This document shows, one piece after another, positions 26,340 through 35,590 of a stretch of 64,000 nt of DNA. The DNA is from Kutzneria chonburiensis. Lineage in GTDB: Bacteria; Actinomycetota; Actinomycetes; Mycobacteriales; Pseudonocardiaceae. A model generated the notes under the pieces. The model saw only the letters and a program-made list of their open reading frames with translations. It ran no database searches and had not been told where the DNA came from. Where the stretch lies: the NCBI RefSeq assembly GCF_028622115.1, contig NZ_CP097263.1:186001-250000 (forward strand). The letters run 5' to 3'. Position 1 is the stretch's first letter; each line of letters opens with the position of its first letter. The translations under genes were made by a program, and so were the position numbers.

Positions 26340-26822
26340 ATGAGCGAGCCGCGGTGGTTGTCCGATTCCGAGCAGCAGGTGTGGCGGGCGTACACCGCCG
26401 CGACCAAGCTGGTCAACGAGCGTCTGGACCGCCAGCTGCAGCGTGACTCCGGCATGCCGACCACGTACTACGAGATCCTCGTCGCACTCTCCGAGTCCCC
26501 CGATCGTCAGCTGCGGATGAGCGAGTTGGCCGAGTTCACCAAATCCTCCCGCAGCCGGCTGTCGCACGCGATCGCCCGCCTGGAGGAGAACGGCTGGGTG
26601 CTGCGGCAGTCCTGCGCCACCGACAAGCGCGGCGCGTTCGCCGTGCTCACCGACGACGGCCTGGCTGCGGTTGCCGCCGCCGCACCCGGGCACGTCGGCG
26701 AGGTGCGCAGCGTGCTGTTCGACGGGCTGAGCGAGGAGCAGGTGTGGCAGCTCGGCCTGATCTGCGAGGCCATCACCACCCAGGCCAGCAAGGGCTGCCC
26801 CACCAACCCGTGTGACGAATGA
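26340..26822 (+). CDS. MarR-family transcriptional regulator
   Basis: 160 residues. The winged helix-turn-helix spans RMSELAEFTKSSRSRLSHAIARLEENGWV and the wing RQSCATDKRGAFAVLTDDG. Cys104-like and C-terminal Cys pairs (GCPTNPCDE) could be redox-sensitive, but this is only a possibility. It is divergent from yceI and most likely represses it. The start ATG follows ATGTGACTC; another ATG eight bases upstream is out of frame. Confidence 0.9.
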   Translation: MSEPRWLSDSEQQVWRAYTAATKLVNERLDRQLQRDSGMPTTYYEILVALSESPDRQLRMSELAEFTKSSRSRLSHAIARLEENGWVLRQSCATDKRGAFAVLTDDGLAAVAAAAPGHVGEVRSVLFDGLSEEQVWQLGLICEAITTQASKGCPTNPCDE

Positions 26823-26913
26823 GACGCGGGGTGTCGCTGGCACACCGCTCACCCTCGCTGGTTAGGCTGGTCCTCCCAGGTCCTGACGTGCAGGTAGGTG
26901 CCGCCGCCGCCCC

Positions 26914-27525
26914 ATGCTGAACATCTTCGCTCGCGCCTCGGTCTCCCGCGTCACCGATCCGGTCGGGACGTGGCTGCTGCGACGCGGTGTCACGCCCAAC
27001 GCCGTCACGATCATCGGCACCGCCGGCACCGTGCTCGGCGCACTCTGGTTCCTGCCGCGCGGCGAGCTGTTCGCCGGCACGCTCGTGATCACCTTCTTCG
27101 TGCTGTTCGACCTGCTCGACGGGGCCGTCGCGCGGGCCAGCGGGGCCGGCACCCGGTTCGGCGCGGTGCTCGACGCCAGCTGCGACCGCATCGCCGACGG
27201 CGCCCTGCTCGGGGCCATCGCGTGGTGGTGCCTGGCCGTGGCCGGTGACCGTCCGGCCGGCGCCGCCGCGTTGATCGCCCTGGTCGGGGCCCAGGTCATC
27301 TCGTACGTCAAGGCGCGGGCCGAGGCCACCGGCCTGACGGCTGACGGCGGCCTGGTCGAACGGGCCGAGCGCATGATCCTGGCCCTGGTCGGCACCGGGC
27401 TCGCCGGCCTCGGCGTGCCGTACGCGCTGGATATCGCGCTGTGGGTGTTGGCCCTGCTGGCCGTCATCACCGTCGGGCAGCGCATCGTCGCCGTCCACCG
27501 ATCGGCCAAGGAGCAGACCGGGTGA
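26914..27525 (+). CDS. pgsA: CDP-alcohol phosphatidyltransferase, phosphatidylinositol-phosphate synthase-like
   Basis: 203 residues with about six membrane helices. The family signature Dx2DGx2ARx8Gx3Dx3D is complete in DLLDGAVARASGAGTRFGAVLDASCDR. It joins CDP-diacylglycerol with inositol phosphate to give phosphatidylinositol phosphate, the base of PIM glycolipids. Identity rests on being followed by patA and pimA in the same order as Rv2612c-Rv2610c. The three genes are coupled by GTGA overlaps. Confidence 0.92.
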   Translation: MLNIFARASVSRVTDPVGTWLLRRGVTPNAVTIIGTAGTVLGALWFLPRGELFAGTLVITFFVLFDLLDGAVARASGAGTRFGAVLDASCDRIADGALLGAIAWWCLAVAGDRPAGAAALIALVGAQVISYVKARAEATGLTADGGLVERAERMILALVGTGLAGLGVPYALDIALWVLALLAVITVGQRIVAVHRSAKEQTG

Positions 27526-28406
27526 AGGGTCTGCTGATCACCGCCGCCTACCGAGCCGGTTGGGCGTTCGCGCGGATCATGCCCGAGCAGGTCGCCGCCG
27601 GCGTCTTCCAGTGGGGCGCCGACCTCGCGACCCGGCGCAACGGGCCCGGGGTCGCGCAGTTACGCCGGAACCTGGCCCGGGTGGTTCCCCGCGCCGGGGC
27701 CGCCGAACTGGACGAGCTCGTTGCGCGGGGCATGCGTTCGTACGCCCGCTACTGGTGCGAGACGTTCCGGCTGCGGCGCGGCGACGTCGCCGCCGTGCAC
27801 GAGGCGGTCGAGCGCACCGCCACCGGCCAGGAGAACCTGCACGCCGCGTGCGCCGAGGGCAACGGCGTGATCCTGGCGTTGCCGCACTGCGGCAGTTGGG
27901 ACCTGGCCGGCGTGTGGCTGCTCGGTCACACCGACCAGGTCAGCGTCGTGGTGCAGCGGCTGCGGCCCGAGTCCCTGTTCCGGAGCTTCACGCGGGCCCG
28001 TGAACGGCTGGGGTTCGACGTCGTGCCGTCTTCCGGCGGTTCCTCGCGGCCCACCGAGCACCTGGCCCAGCGGCTGCGGGCCGGCGGGGTCGTGTGCCTG
28101 TTCGCCGACCGGGACCTCACCGCCAACGGCGTGCCCGTGTCGTTCTTCAACGGCACCACTCGCATGCCCGCCGGGCCGGCGTATCTGGCCGCCACCACCG
28201 GCGCGGCGCTGCTGCCCGTCGGCACGTGGTTCACCGAGACCGGGTGGGGGATGCGGGTGCATCCGCCCGTCAAGGTCAACGGCATCGACGGCATCCCGGC
28301 GGCAACGCAGGCTTTGGCCGACGTGTTCGCCGCCGACATCGCGGCCCATCCCGAGGACTGGCACATGCTCCAGCGGCTGTGGTTGACCGAGGACCTCTTC
28401 GAGTGA
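27522..28406 (+). CDS. PIM acyltransferase PatA-like
   Basis: 294 residues from a GTG overlapping the pgsA stop. The lysophospholipid acyltransferase motif is HCGSWD (HX4D) near residue 122 and a Pro-rich FFNGTTRMPAGPAYLA block follows. The homologue Rv2611c acylates the 2-linked mannose of PIM1/PIM2 on the inner membrane face. Order between pgsA and pimA supports this role. Confidence 0.9.
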   Translation: MKGLLITAAYRAGWAFARIMPEQVAAGVFQWGADLATRRNGPGVAQLRRNLARVVPRAGAAELDELVARGMRSYARYWCETFRLRRGDVAAVHEAVERTATGQENLHAACAEGNGVILALPHCGSWDLAGVWLLGHTDQVSVVVQRLRPESLFRSFTRARERLGFDVVPSSGGSSRPTEHLAQRLRAGGVVCLFADRDLTANGVPVSFFNGTTRMPAGPAYLAATTGAALLPVGTWFTETGWGMRVHPPVKVNGIDGIPAATQALADVFAADIAAHPEDWHMLQRLWLTEDLFE

Positions 28407-29461
28407 GGATCGGCCTGGTCTGCCCGTACTCGCTGGCCGTGCCGGGCGGGGTCCAGGCCCACGTCACCGGTCTCGCCGCCGCACTTCGCGGGCTCGGCCA
28501 CTCCGTGTCCGTGCTGGCCCCGTCCGGGCGGGCCTTCGCCGTGCCGTTCAACGGTTCCGTCGCTCGCTTGGCCTTCGGTCCTCGCGCTTACCTTCGCGTT
28601 CGGCGTTGGCTCCGTGACGGCGACTTCGACCTGCTGCACCTGCACGAGCCCATCGCCCCCAGCCTGTCCTTCCTGGCTTTGACCTTGGCTCGCGGTCCCG
28701 TCGTCGCCACCTTCCACACCTCTTTCGACCGTTCGTGGATCTTGTTGGCCGCCCAGGGCGTTCTTCGTCCTCAGCTGGAGAAGGTCACCGCCCGGATCGC
28801 CGTGTCCGAGCCCGCTCGGCGGGTGCAGGTCGAGCATCTCGGCGGCGATGCCGTCGAGATCCCCAACGGCGTGGATGTCGGGTTTTTCGCGGGTGCCTCG
28901 CCCCTGCCTGGTTATCCCCGCTCCGGCGGCACCATCGGCTTCGTCGGCCGGTTCGACGAGCCCCGCAAGGGCATGTCCGTTCTCGTCGATGCCGTGCGCT
29001 ATTTGGACCGCCCCGGTTTGCGCCTGCTCGTCGCCGGCCGCGGCAACGCCGCCGCTCTGCGGGCCGCTTGTCCCCAGGCCGAGGTCCTCGGCGAGGTTTC
29101 CGACGCCACCAAGGCGTCTTTGCTCCGTTCCGTCGATGTGCTGTGCGCCCCCAACACCGGCGGCGAGAGCTTCGGCATCGTCCTCGCCGAGGCCCTCGCC
29201 GCCGGCACCCCCGTCGTCGCCTCCGACCTCGACGCCTTCCGCCGCGTCCTCGGTCCCGCCGCTTCCTTCTCCCCACCCGGCGACCCCGCCGCCTTGGCCT
29301 CGTCCTTGGCTTCGATGCTCGACGATCCCCTACGCCGCAGGGAATTCGCTTTCGCCGGCGCTTCCCGCGCCCTAGCCTTCGACTGGTCCGTGGTCGCCGA
29401 CTCCGTACTCCGCGTCTACGAAGCCGCCACATCAGCTTCGCCGCTACCGTCCCGAATGTAG
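28403..29461 (+). CDS. pimA: Phosphatidyl-myo-inositol mannosyltransferase, GT4 family
   Basis: 352 residues from a GTG overlapping the patA stop. N-terminal GLVCPYSLAVPGGVQAHV carries the Gly-rich loop of PimA; HTSFDRS and IPNGVDVGFF follow; the donor site is GFVGRFDEPRKGM and GESFGIVLAEALAAG holds the EX7E catalytic pattern. It transfers mannose from GDP-Man to phosphatidylinositol at the cytoplasmic membrane face, the first PIM step. Confidence 0.94.
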   Translation: MRIGLVCPYSLAVPGGVQAHVTGLAAALRGLGHSVSVLAPSGRAFAVPFNGSVARLAFGPRAYLRVRRWLRDGDFDLLHLHEPIAPSLSFLALTLARGPVVATFHTSFDRSWILLAAQGVLRPQLEKVTARIAVSEPARRVQVEHLGGDAVEIPNGVDVGFFAGASPLPGYPRSGGTIGFVGRFDEPRKGMSVLVDAVRYLDRPGLRLLVAGRGNAAALRAACPQAEVLGEVSDATKASLLRSVDVLCAPNTGGESFGIVLAEALAAGTPVVASDLDAFRRVLGPAASFSPPGDPAALASSLASMLDDPLRRREFAFAGASRALAFDWSVVADSVLRVYEAATSASPLPSRM

Positions 29462-29467
29462 GTGGGC

Positions 29468-29893
29468 ATGCCTCAGGGCTACTCCGGCCGTTTCCTCGGC
29501 ATCGGCACCGAGCGCTACCGCTGGTCCCTGCGGCACACCCATGCCGACCTCCCCGATCCCACCGAGCGCGACAAGACCTGCCGCGAGATCGTCTGGTTCC
29601 GCCGCGAGGGATCCCAGGCCACCGTGCAGGTGGTCTTCCGCCCCGGCAACGGTTTTTTCGTGCCGGAGGGCATGTTCCTGCACTCAGGCATGGTCCGGCA
29701 CGCCGACCGCCGGGGCCTCAACCTCAACACCCCCGGCATGGCCCGCGCCCTCCTCGACGCCGCCATGGCCGCCGGCTGGGATCCCCTCGGCGACGGCACC
29801 ACCGAACTCGACGGCTGGTCCCTCTTCGACGCCGCCTTCGCCAACGCCACCTCCGGTCAGTACCACCCGCGGCCCGCTACCTCCGACGGCTGA
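29468..29893 (+). CDS. Hypothetical protein after pimA
   Basis: 141 residues, ATG at 29468 behind aggtggg. No membrane segment. It contains SGRFLGIGTERYRWSLRHTH, an aromatic/basic start, and PGMARALLDAAMAAGWDP in the second half. I recognise no family. It is six bases after the pimA stop and may be co-transcribed, but this gene is not part of the mycobacterial block. Confidence 0.65.
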   Translation: MPQGYSGRFLGIGTERYRWSLRHTHADLPDPTERDKTCREIVWFRREGSQATVQVVFRPGNGFFVPEGMFLHSGMVRHADRRGLNLNTPGMARALLDAAMAAGWDPLGDGTTELDGWSLFDAAFANATSGQYHPRPATSDG

Positions 29894-29951
29894 GCCCTTT
29901 CCGGTTCGCTGGAGTGAGCCACCTCCCGGGCGGGCGGGAGGTGGCGTCGAT

Positions 29952-30578
29952 TCACGGGCACGTTTTCCAGGCGAAGTGATACGTCGTCTTGATTCCGCCG
30001 TCCGTCGAGAACATCTGGATGAAACTCGTCGTCTGCGGATCGGAGGTGCCCAATCCGACCCGCAGTTCGGTGTTGATGTTGAAGTTGCGTTCTTCCCCGC
30101 ACGGCAGGTAGACGAGGGTGGCGATATCCGTGGTGTCGGTCTCCTGCCAATCGTCGTCAAGTGGACTGTCCAACGAATGGGCGACCGACGTCGTCTGCGG
30201 CATACCCTGGAAGTAGTAGTTCGCCTTCTCTCGCCCGGTCGCCCCCGGCTCCAGATGGCCGTATCCGCGGTAATCGGCCTCCGCGATCGCGTACGTGAAG
30301 CCCTGCGGCACGTGCACCCGCAGGTTGAGCTGGCAATTCTTGATGAAGTCGGTCGGCCCGGCCCCCTTGCCCACCTTGGCCATGAAGGCGCTGTACGTCA
30401 CGGTGAACGACGTGTTGTCCGTCGAAACGGCCACCGCGGCCGTAGTGGCCGGACAGCCGGATCCGTTCACCGTCGCTACATCGATAACGATCTTGTCCGG
30501 TGGCGGCGGCGAGTTCCAGTGGGGTGACATCGTCGACATGGATAACAATGCGCCGACCGTGACAATCGCCTTGAGCAT
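29952..30578 (-). CDS. Secreted DUF4360-family protein
   Basis: 208 residues with an N-terminal signal-like segment (MLKAIVTVGALLSMSTMS). The mature part has the DUF4360 hallmarks: GSGCPATTAAVAVSTDNTSF, FIKNCQLNLRVHVPQGFTYA and ADYRGYGHLEPG, with conserved cysteines likely forming a disulfide. The ATG at 30578 is preceded by gggaggg; two upstream ATGs are in frame but poorly placed. Function of the family is unknown. Confidence 0.85.
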   Translation of the reverse strand: MLKAIVTVGALLSMSTMSPHWNSPPPPDKIVIDVATVNGSGCPATTAAVAVSTDNTSFTVTYSAFMAKVGKGAGPTDFIKNCQLNLRVHVPQGFTYAIAEADYRGYGHLEPGATGREKANYYFQGMPQTTSVAHSLDSPLDDDWQETDTTDIATLVYLPCGEERNFNINTELRVGLGTSDPQTTSFIQMFSTDGGIKTTYHFAWKTCP

Positions 30579-30624
30579 GAATTCCCTCCCGCACTTCATG
30601 GCATGATCGCGAGCGCATCTCACC

Positions 30625-30636
30625 TTATCGCGATAA
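30625..30636. promoter_or_regulatory. Perfect palindrome TTATCGCGATAA upstream of the DUF4360 gene
   Basis: A 12-bp perfect palindrome about 47 bp before the DUF4360 start, in an otherwise AT-poor sequence. A dimeric repressor site is plausible. A second inverted repeat, CCGACGTC-N12-GACGTCGG (30711-30738), lies nearer the NUDIX gene; the rest of the 250-bp gap shows no gene. Confidence 0.45.
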
Positions 30637-30829
30637 CGTTTTCACGCCACCCACTAAACGGCGTAAGTGTCCTCATTCGCGGATCATCCGACGTTCGGTG
30701 ATCCTCGTCGCCGACGTCTGGTCCTCGATGGACGTCGGAGCCGAGGGGACAGCAAGCCGGCAATCGCGCGGCGCGGGCACCCCGCGCGACCACAGGACCT
30801 CCGTCCCCCGTCCGGCGTAGGGTCGGGCG

Positions 30830-31789
30830 GTGATCTTCGAGGGGGTGGCGGCGGGCCTGGCGGTGCTCGGTGTCCTGGTGGCCAGGACGATGCGCCTGAC
30901 CAGCCGGCTGGACCGCCTGCACATCCGGACCGATGCGGCCTGGGCGGCGTTGGATGCGGCATTGGCCCGCAGGGCGTTGCTGGCGCGGCTGGCGAGCCCG
31001 AAGTTGCACGAGGCGACGGGGCAGGCCGAGAAGGCGGAGAAGGGTGACCGCGAAGCGGCGGAGAACGAAGTGAGCCGGCTGCTGGGGGAGCTGGATCGGG
31101 AGGCGCTGCCGGCGGAGATCGCGACGGAACTGGCCGACGCGGAGCATCGGCTGGTGCTGGCACGGAGGGTGCACAACGACGCGGTGCGGGACACGTTGTC
31201 GTTGCGGCGTAAGAAATCGGTGCGGTGGCTGAGGCTGGCCGGGAAAGCGCCGCTGCCCAGCTACTTCGAGATCGCGGAGCCGATGGCGCCGGAGAGTGGC
31301 GAGCAGGCGATGGTGCCGCGGGCGTCGGCCCGGATTCTGCTGGTGGACGACGACAAGCGGGTGCTGTTGTTCCGGGGTGGCAATCCGCCGCCGAACAACA
31401 CGGAGCAGTGGTGGTTCACGCCGGGTGGTGGCGTTGAAAAGGGCGAGGCGCTCCGGGAAGCGGCGGTCCGGGAACTGGCGGAGGAGACGGGAATCCGTTG
31501 CGGTGAAGCGGATCTGACGGGGCCGGTGTGGCTGCGCCGCGTCACGTTCTGCTTCGACGGCCGGTGGTTTCTCGGTGAAGAGTGGTTCTTCCTGTTGCGC
31601 ACCAACGCGGATGCCATCGACACGTCCGGTTTCACGGAGCTGGAGCACGACACCGTGACGGGCCACCGCTGGTGGACCACGCAAGAACTGGCGAAGTCGG
31701 ACGAGCTGATCTACCCGCCGCTGATCGGCCCACTGCTGGACGACCTGCTGACCACGGAATGGGACGGGACGGTGCGGCCCGTGCGGTGA
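30830..31789 (+). CDS. NUDIX hydrolase with N-terminal membrane/helical region (Rv2609c-like)
   Basis: 319 residues, GTG start. One membrane helix (~5-20) is followed by a long charged helical region (to ~150). The NUDIX box GGGVEKGEALREAAVRELAEETGI fits GX5EX7REUXEEXGU near residue 202. In M. tuberculosis Rv2609c, a membrane NUDIX protein, is downstream of pimA; position and architecture agree. It would hydrolyse a nucleoside-diphosphate compound at the inner membrane face; substrate is not known. Confidence 0.88.
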   Translation: MIFEGVAAGLAVLGVLVARTMRLTSRLDRLHIRTDAAWAALDAALARRALLARLASPKLHEATGQAEKAEKGDREAAENEVSRLLGELDREALPAEIATELADAEHRLVLARRVHNDAVRDTLSLRRKKSVRWLRLAGKAPLPSYFEIAEPMAPESGEQAMVPRASARILLVDDDKRVLLFRGGNPPPNNTEQWWFTPGGGVEKGEALREAAVRELAEETGIRCGEADLTGPVWLRRVTFCFDGRWFLGEEWFFLLRTNADAIDTSGFTELEHDTVTGHRWWTTQELAKSDELIYPPLIGPLLDDLLTTEWDGTVRPVR

Positions 31790-31804
31790 GGCACGGGCCG
31801 CGCC
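31778..31804. terminator. Hairpin overlapping the NUDIX stop codon
   Basis: gcggcccgtgc, loop ggtgag, gcacgggccgc forms an 11-bp stem across the stop of the NUDIX gene and the 19-bp gap to the convergent EF-G-like gene. It would end both transcripts. Confidence 0.7.
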
Positions 31805-31808
31805 GACG

Positions 31809-33935
31809 TCACGCCTTGGCCGCCAGGTTGTCGGGCAGCGGGTCGTACCGAGCGAAGTGCCGGGTGAACGTGGCGGTGCCCGACGCCAGGGAGCGCAGCT
31901 CGACGGCGTAGCGAACGAGCTCGGTCGCGGGCACCTCGGCCCGGATGAGCGTCCGCCCGGGCGTGATGTCGGCCTCGGTGCCCAGCACCCGAGCCCGCCG
32001 ACCGGACAGGTCGCCGAGCACGGCCCCGAGATAGTCGTCGGGCAGTCGGATGGTGACCTCGTCCATCGGCTCCAGCAGCGAGATCCGGCTGTTGGCGGCG
32101 GCCTCCTTCAACGCCATCGCGCCGGCGGTCTGGAACGCGGCGTCGGAGGAGTCGACGCTGTGGGCCTTGCCGTCGACCAGGGTCACGCGCACGTCGACGC
32201 ACGGACGGTCGCTGTGCAGACCCCGCGCGAGCTGGGCCCGAACGCCCTTCTCCACGCTGGGAATGAACTGGTGCGGCACCGACCCGCCGACGACCCGGTC
32301 CACGAACTCGAAACCGGAGCCACGCGGCAGCGGCTCCACCTCCAGATCGCACACGGCGTACTGGCCGTGCCCGCCGGACTGCTTCACGTGCCGGCCGTGT
32401 CCCTTGGCGGCCTTGGCAAAGGTCTCCCGCAGCGGCACCCGGACGTCCTCGGTGTCGACCTCGGCCCCGCCGGCCCGCAGCCGGGCCAGCACGACGTCGG
32501 CATGGGCCTCGCCCATGCACCACAACACCATCTGGTGCGTCTCGACGTTGCGCTCCAGCCGCAGCGTCGGATCCCCGGCGACCAGCCGCGCGAGGTTGCG
32601 GGCCAGGGTGTCCTCGTCGCTACGTTTGCGAGCGACGATCGCCACCGGCAGCAGCGGCTCGGGCATCAGCCACGGCGACATCAGCAGCGGCTGGTCGGGG
32701 CTGGACACGGTGTCACCGGTCTCGGCCGAACCCAGCTTGGTCAGCGCGCAGAGATCACCAGCCACGCAGAACGGCACTTCCCGCAGCTGCGATCCCAACG
32801 GCGAGTAGATGTGCGCGACGCGCTCGTCCTCGTCGTGGTCCTCGTGCCCGCGGTCGCTCATGCCGTGCCCCGACACGTGCACGGACCGCTCCGGTCGCAG
32901 CGTCCCGGAAAACACCCGGACGAGCGACACCCGACCGACGTACGAGTCGACGGCGGTGCGCACGACCTCGGCCGCGAGCGGACCGTCCGGGTCGGTGCTG
33001 ATGTCCAGCACGACACCGCCGACCGGGTCGGTCACCGACGGCAGCGGATGCTCGAGCGGGGACGGGAAGGCGCGCACGATGCCGTCCAGGATCTCGGCCA
33101 GCCCGAGCCCGGTGCCGGCGCACGCCGGCACGACCGGGTGGAACGACCCCCGGCTGACCGCGGTCTCCAGGTCGGCGATGAGCACGTCCTGGTCGATCTC
33201 CTCGCCGCCGAGGTAGCGCTCCATCAGGGTCTCGTCCTCGCTCTCGGCGATGACGCCCTCGATCAGCGCGTTGCGGTGGTCGGCCATGAAGTCGGTCAGC
33301 GCGGCGTCGGGCTCCTGGACCGTGGGCGGATAGCCGTCGGCGTAGTCGAAGACGCGCTGGGTGATCAGGCCGACCAGCTTGGTGTTGTCCGAACCGGGGA
33401 CCGGCAGGTAGAGCGGCAGCACGCCGGCGCCGAACGCGGCCTGGCAGGCGGCCAGTTCGGCGTCGAAGTCGGCGCGGTGGTGGTCGAGCCGGGCGATCAC
33501 GACGCCGCGCGGCATGCCGACGGCCGCGCATTCCTCCCACAGCGCCATGGTCATGGCGTCGACGCCCTCGGCCGCGCCGACCACGAAGATCGCCGCGTCG
33601 GCCGCCCGCAGGCCGGCCCGCAGCTCGCCGACGAAGTCGACGTATCCGGGCGTGTCGATGAGGTTGATCTTGACGTCCTGGTGGACCAGCGGTGCCACCG
33701 CCAGCCCGACCGAGCGCTGCTGGCGCTGGGCCGCGGGGTCGTGGTCGCACACGGTCGTGCCTTCTGTGACGGACCCGGCCCTGGTCAGCACGCCGGAGGC
33801 GGCCAGAAGCGCCTCGGTGAGCGTGGTCTTGCCGGCCCCCGACGGGCCGACCAGCACGACGTTGCGGACCTTGGCCGGGTCGCTTACAGCGACCGCGCCG
33901 CCGGAATGGGTGTTGTCGGTGTTCTTGGACCCCAT
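31809..33935 (-). CDS. Elongation factor G-like GTPase (EF-G2 type)
   Basis: 708 residues from an ATG behind gggaggtgacccc. G1 is GPSGAGKTTL and G3 DTPGYVDF; the usual G4 NKxD appears only as ARLDHH, so guanine recognition may be altered. Domains II-V of EF-G follow, including the domain IV block HGRHVKQSGGHGQYAVCDLEVEP. The overall match is to the actinobacterial EF-G2/FusA2 paralogue (Rv0120c-like), not the essential EF-G. Its role in translation is unsettled in the family. In M. tuberculosis it is not in this block, so this is an insertion here. Confidence 0.9.
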   Translation of the reverse strand: MGSKNTDNTHSGGAVAVSDPAKVRNVVLVGPSGAGKTTLTEALLAASGVLTRAGSVTEGTTVCDHDPAAQRQQRSVGLAVAPLVHQDVKINLIDTPGYVDFVGELRAGLRAADAAIFVVGAAEGVDAMTMALWEECAAVGMPRGVVIARLDHHRADFDAELAACQAAFGAGVLPLYLPVPGSDNTKLVGLITQRVFDYADGYPPTVQEPDAALTDFMADHRNALIEGVIAESEDETLMERYLGGEEIDQDVLIADLETAVSRGSFHPVVPACAGTGLGLAEILDGIVRAFPSPLEHPLPSVTDPVGGVVLDISTDPDGPLAAEVVRTAVDSYVGRVSLVRVFSGTLRPERSVHVSGHGMSDRGHEDHDEDERVAHIYSPLGSQLREVPFCVAGDLCALTKLGSAETGDTVSSPDQPLLMSPWLMPEPLLPVAIVARKRSDEDTLARNLARLVAGDPTLRLERNVETHQMVLWCMGEAHADVVLARLRAGGAEVDTEDVRVPLRETFAKAAKGHGRHVKQSGGHGQYAVCDLEVEPLPRGSGFEFVDRVVGGSVPHQFIPSVEKGVRAQLARGLHSDRPCVDVRVTLVDGKAHSVDSSDAAFQTAGAMALKEAAANSRISLLEPMDEVTIRLPDDYLGAVLGDLSGRRARVLGTEADITPGRTLIRAEVPATELVRYAVELRSLASGTATFTRHFARYDPLPDNLAAKA

Positions 33936-34121
33936 GGGGTCACCTCCCGTACGAACGGAATACACCTCGGTGTGGTCGATCTCACACCTGATCCGCTGGT
34001 CGGACAAGCCCGCCGGCGAAGTGGCCTTCGGAGATTCCGTCAAATTGGCCTCAAACACCAGGCCACGTCCGACCTAGCATGAATGGCGTACCCATCCCGT
34101 CATCCTCGAAAGGTCGGCACG

Positions 34122-35021
34122 GTGAACATCGAGCCCACTCCCGCCACCGGCACCGCGCGGGTCAAGCGCGGCATGGCCGAGATGCTCAAGGGCGGTGTGA
34201 TCATGGACGTGGTCACCCCCGAGCAGGCCAAGATCGCCGAGGACGCCGGCGCCGTCGCCGTCATGGCGCTGGAGCGCGTGCCGGCCGACATCCGCGTGCA
34301 GGGCGGCGTCGCCCGGATGAGCGACCCCGACATGATCGACGGCATCATCGGCGCCGTCTCCATCCCCGTGATGGCCAAGGCTCGCATCGGGCACTTCGTC
34401 GAGGCCCAGGTGCTCCAGTCGCTCGGCGTCGACTACATCGACGAGTCCGAGGTGCTCACCCCGGCCGACGAGGCCAACCACATCGACAAGTGGCCCTTCA
34501 CCGTGCCGTTCGTCTGCGGCGCCACCAACCTGGGCGAGGCCCTGCGCCGCATCGCCGAGGGCGCGGCCATGATCCGCTCCAAGGGCGAGGCCGGCACCGG
34601 CAACGTCGTCGAGGCCACCCGGCACATGCGCCAGATCCGCGCCGACATCCGCCGGCTCTCCGTCCTCGACGAGGCCGAGCTGTACGCCGCCGCCAAGGAG
34701 CTGCGCGCCCCGTACGAGCTGGTCAAGGAGATCGCCACCACCGGCAAGCTGCCGGTCGTGCTGTTCACCGCCGGCGGCATCGCCACCCCGGCCGACGCCG
34801 CCATGATGATGCAGCTCGGCGCCGAGGGCGTCTTCGTCGGCTCCGGCATCTTCAAGTCCGGCGACCCGGCCCAGCGCGCCGCCGCCATCGTCAAGGCCAC
34901 CACCTTCCACGACGACCCCGACGTCATCGCCAAGGTCTCCCGCGGCCTCGGCGAGGCCATGGTCGGCATCAACGTCTCGGAGCTCCCCGAGTCCCAGAAG
35001 CTCGCCACCCGCGGCTGGTAA
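34122..35021 (+). CDS. pdxS: Pyridoxal 5'-phosphate synthase, lyase subunit
   Basis: 299 residues. The protein is highly conserved: [17 protein letters not shown] with the ribose-phosphate Asp, [15 protein letters not shown] with the catalytic Lys, and [16 protein letters not shown] with the phosphate loop. PdxS forms a dodecamer and makes PLP from ribose 5-phosphate, glyceraldehyde 3-phosphate and ammonia supplied by PdxT. GTG at 34122 follows aaggtcgg; an ATG at 34083 is unlikely. pdxT lies 9 kb away, separated by an accessory block. Confidence 0.97.
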   Translation: MNIEPTPATGTARVKRGMAEMLKGGVIMDVVTPEQAKIAEDAGAVAVMALERVPADIRVQGGVARMSDPDMIDGIIGAVSIPVMAKARIGHFVEAQVLQSLGVDYIDESEVLTPADEANHIDKWPFTVPFVCGATNLGEALRRIAEGAAMIRSKGEAGTGNVVEATRHMRQIRADIRRLSVLDEAELYAAAKELRAPYELVKEIATTGKLPVVLFTAGGIATPADAAMMMQLGAEGVFVGSGIFKSGDPAQRAAAIVKATTFHDDPDVIAKVSRGLGEAMVGINVSELPESQKLATRGW

Positions 35022-35047
35022 CCCTCAGCAACCCCCGCTTTGGTTGG

Positions 35048-35088
35048 GAAGGGGCTTTCCCGCACTCCGAGTGCGGGAAAGCCCCTTC
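35048..35088. terminator. Perfect 20-bp-arm terminator between pdxS and the convergent operon
   Basis: Left arm 35048-35067 begins GAAGGGGCTTTCCCGC; right arm 35069-35088 is its exact reverse complement with one central base. The right arm reaches into the stop codon of the convergent gene. It serves both directions. Confidence 0.9.
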
Positions 35089-35590
35089 ACGCCATTCGGC
35101 GGCGGATCGTGGCCATGTGGTGGTCACCGGCGGTGACGATGCCGACAATGTCATCGAACTGGGCCGGGTCCGTGAGGATCCGGGCCAGTTCGATGTGCAC
35201 GTCGTCATCGGCGAAGTCGGCCAGCAGTGTGCCGTGCACCGCGAAGTCTGATCCCCGGCCGGCGGTGGCGTTCTCGCGGACGAGGCGGAGAAGTTCGTTG
35301 CGCCACACCGGATCCGTCTCGGCCTGGTAGATCCAGCGGGGGCCGAGCACGCTGTGCTCGGCGGTCACGATCAGCGCCCCGCCGGCCAGCGGCGCACCGC
35401 GATAGGTCATCGGGATCTGGTACGTCACGCCGCCGGCCTCGAGAACGTGCGTTTCGATACCGACCTCGCCGGCCGGGTCCTCGAACCGGAAGAACCCGAC
35501 CGAGGCCGGTGCGCCGCCGCGGAACCAGGGCTGCCGGGTCAGCCAGGCCGGCAGGAACTCGCGGAAGGACGGTGTGAGAGTGGGCTTCAC
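35087..35590 (-). CDS. Small protein resembling the maltokinase N-terminal cap domain
   Basis: 167 residues from a GTG that overlaps the lactate permease stop as GTGA. The sequence FREFLPAWLTRQPWFRGG at the start and the later HSVLGPRWIYQAETDPVW resemble the cap domain found before the kinase fold of maltokinase-like proteins (CG0192-type), standing alone here. No kinase domain follows. Pairing with a permease is unusual; a role in sugar or acid handling is only a guess. Confidence 0.6.
   Translation of the reverse strand: MKPTLTPSFREFLPAWLTRQPWFRGGAPASVGFFRFEDPAGEVGIETHVLEAGGVTYQIPMTYRGAPLAGGALIVTAEHSVLGPRWIYQAETDPVWRNELLRLVRENATAGRGSDFAVHGTLLADFADDDVHIELARILTDPAQFDDIVGIVTAGDHHMATIRRRMA

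Noticed and set aside
31809-33935. Essential EF-G (fusA)
   Set aside because: Altered G4 motif and overall pattern match the EF-G2 paralogue.
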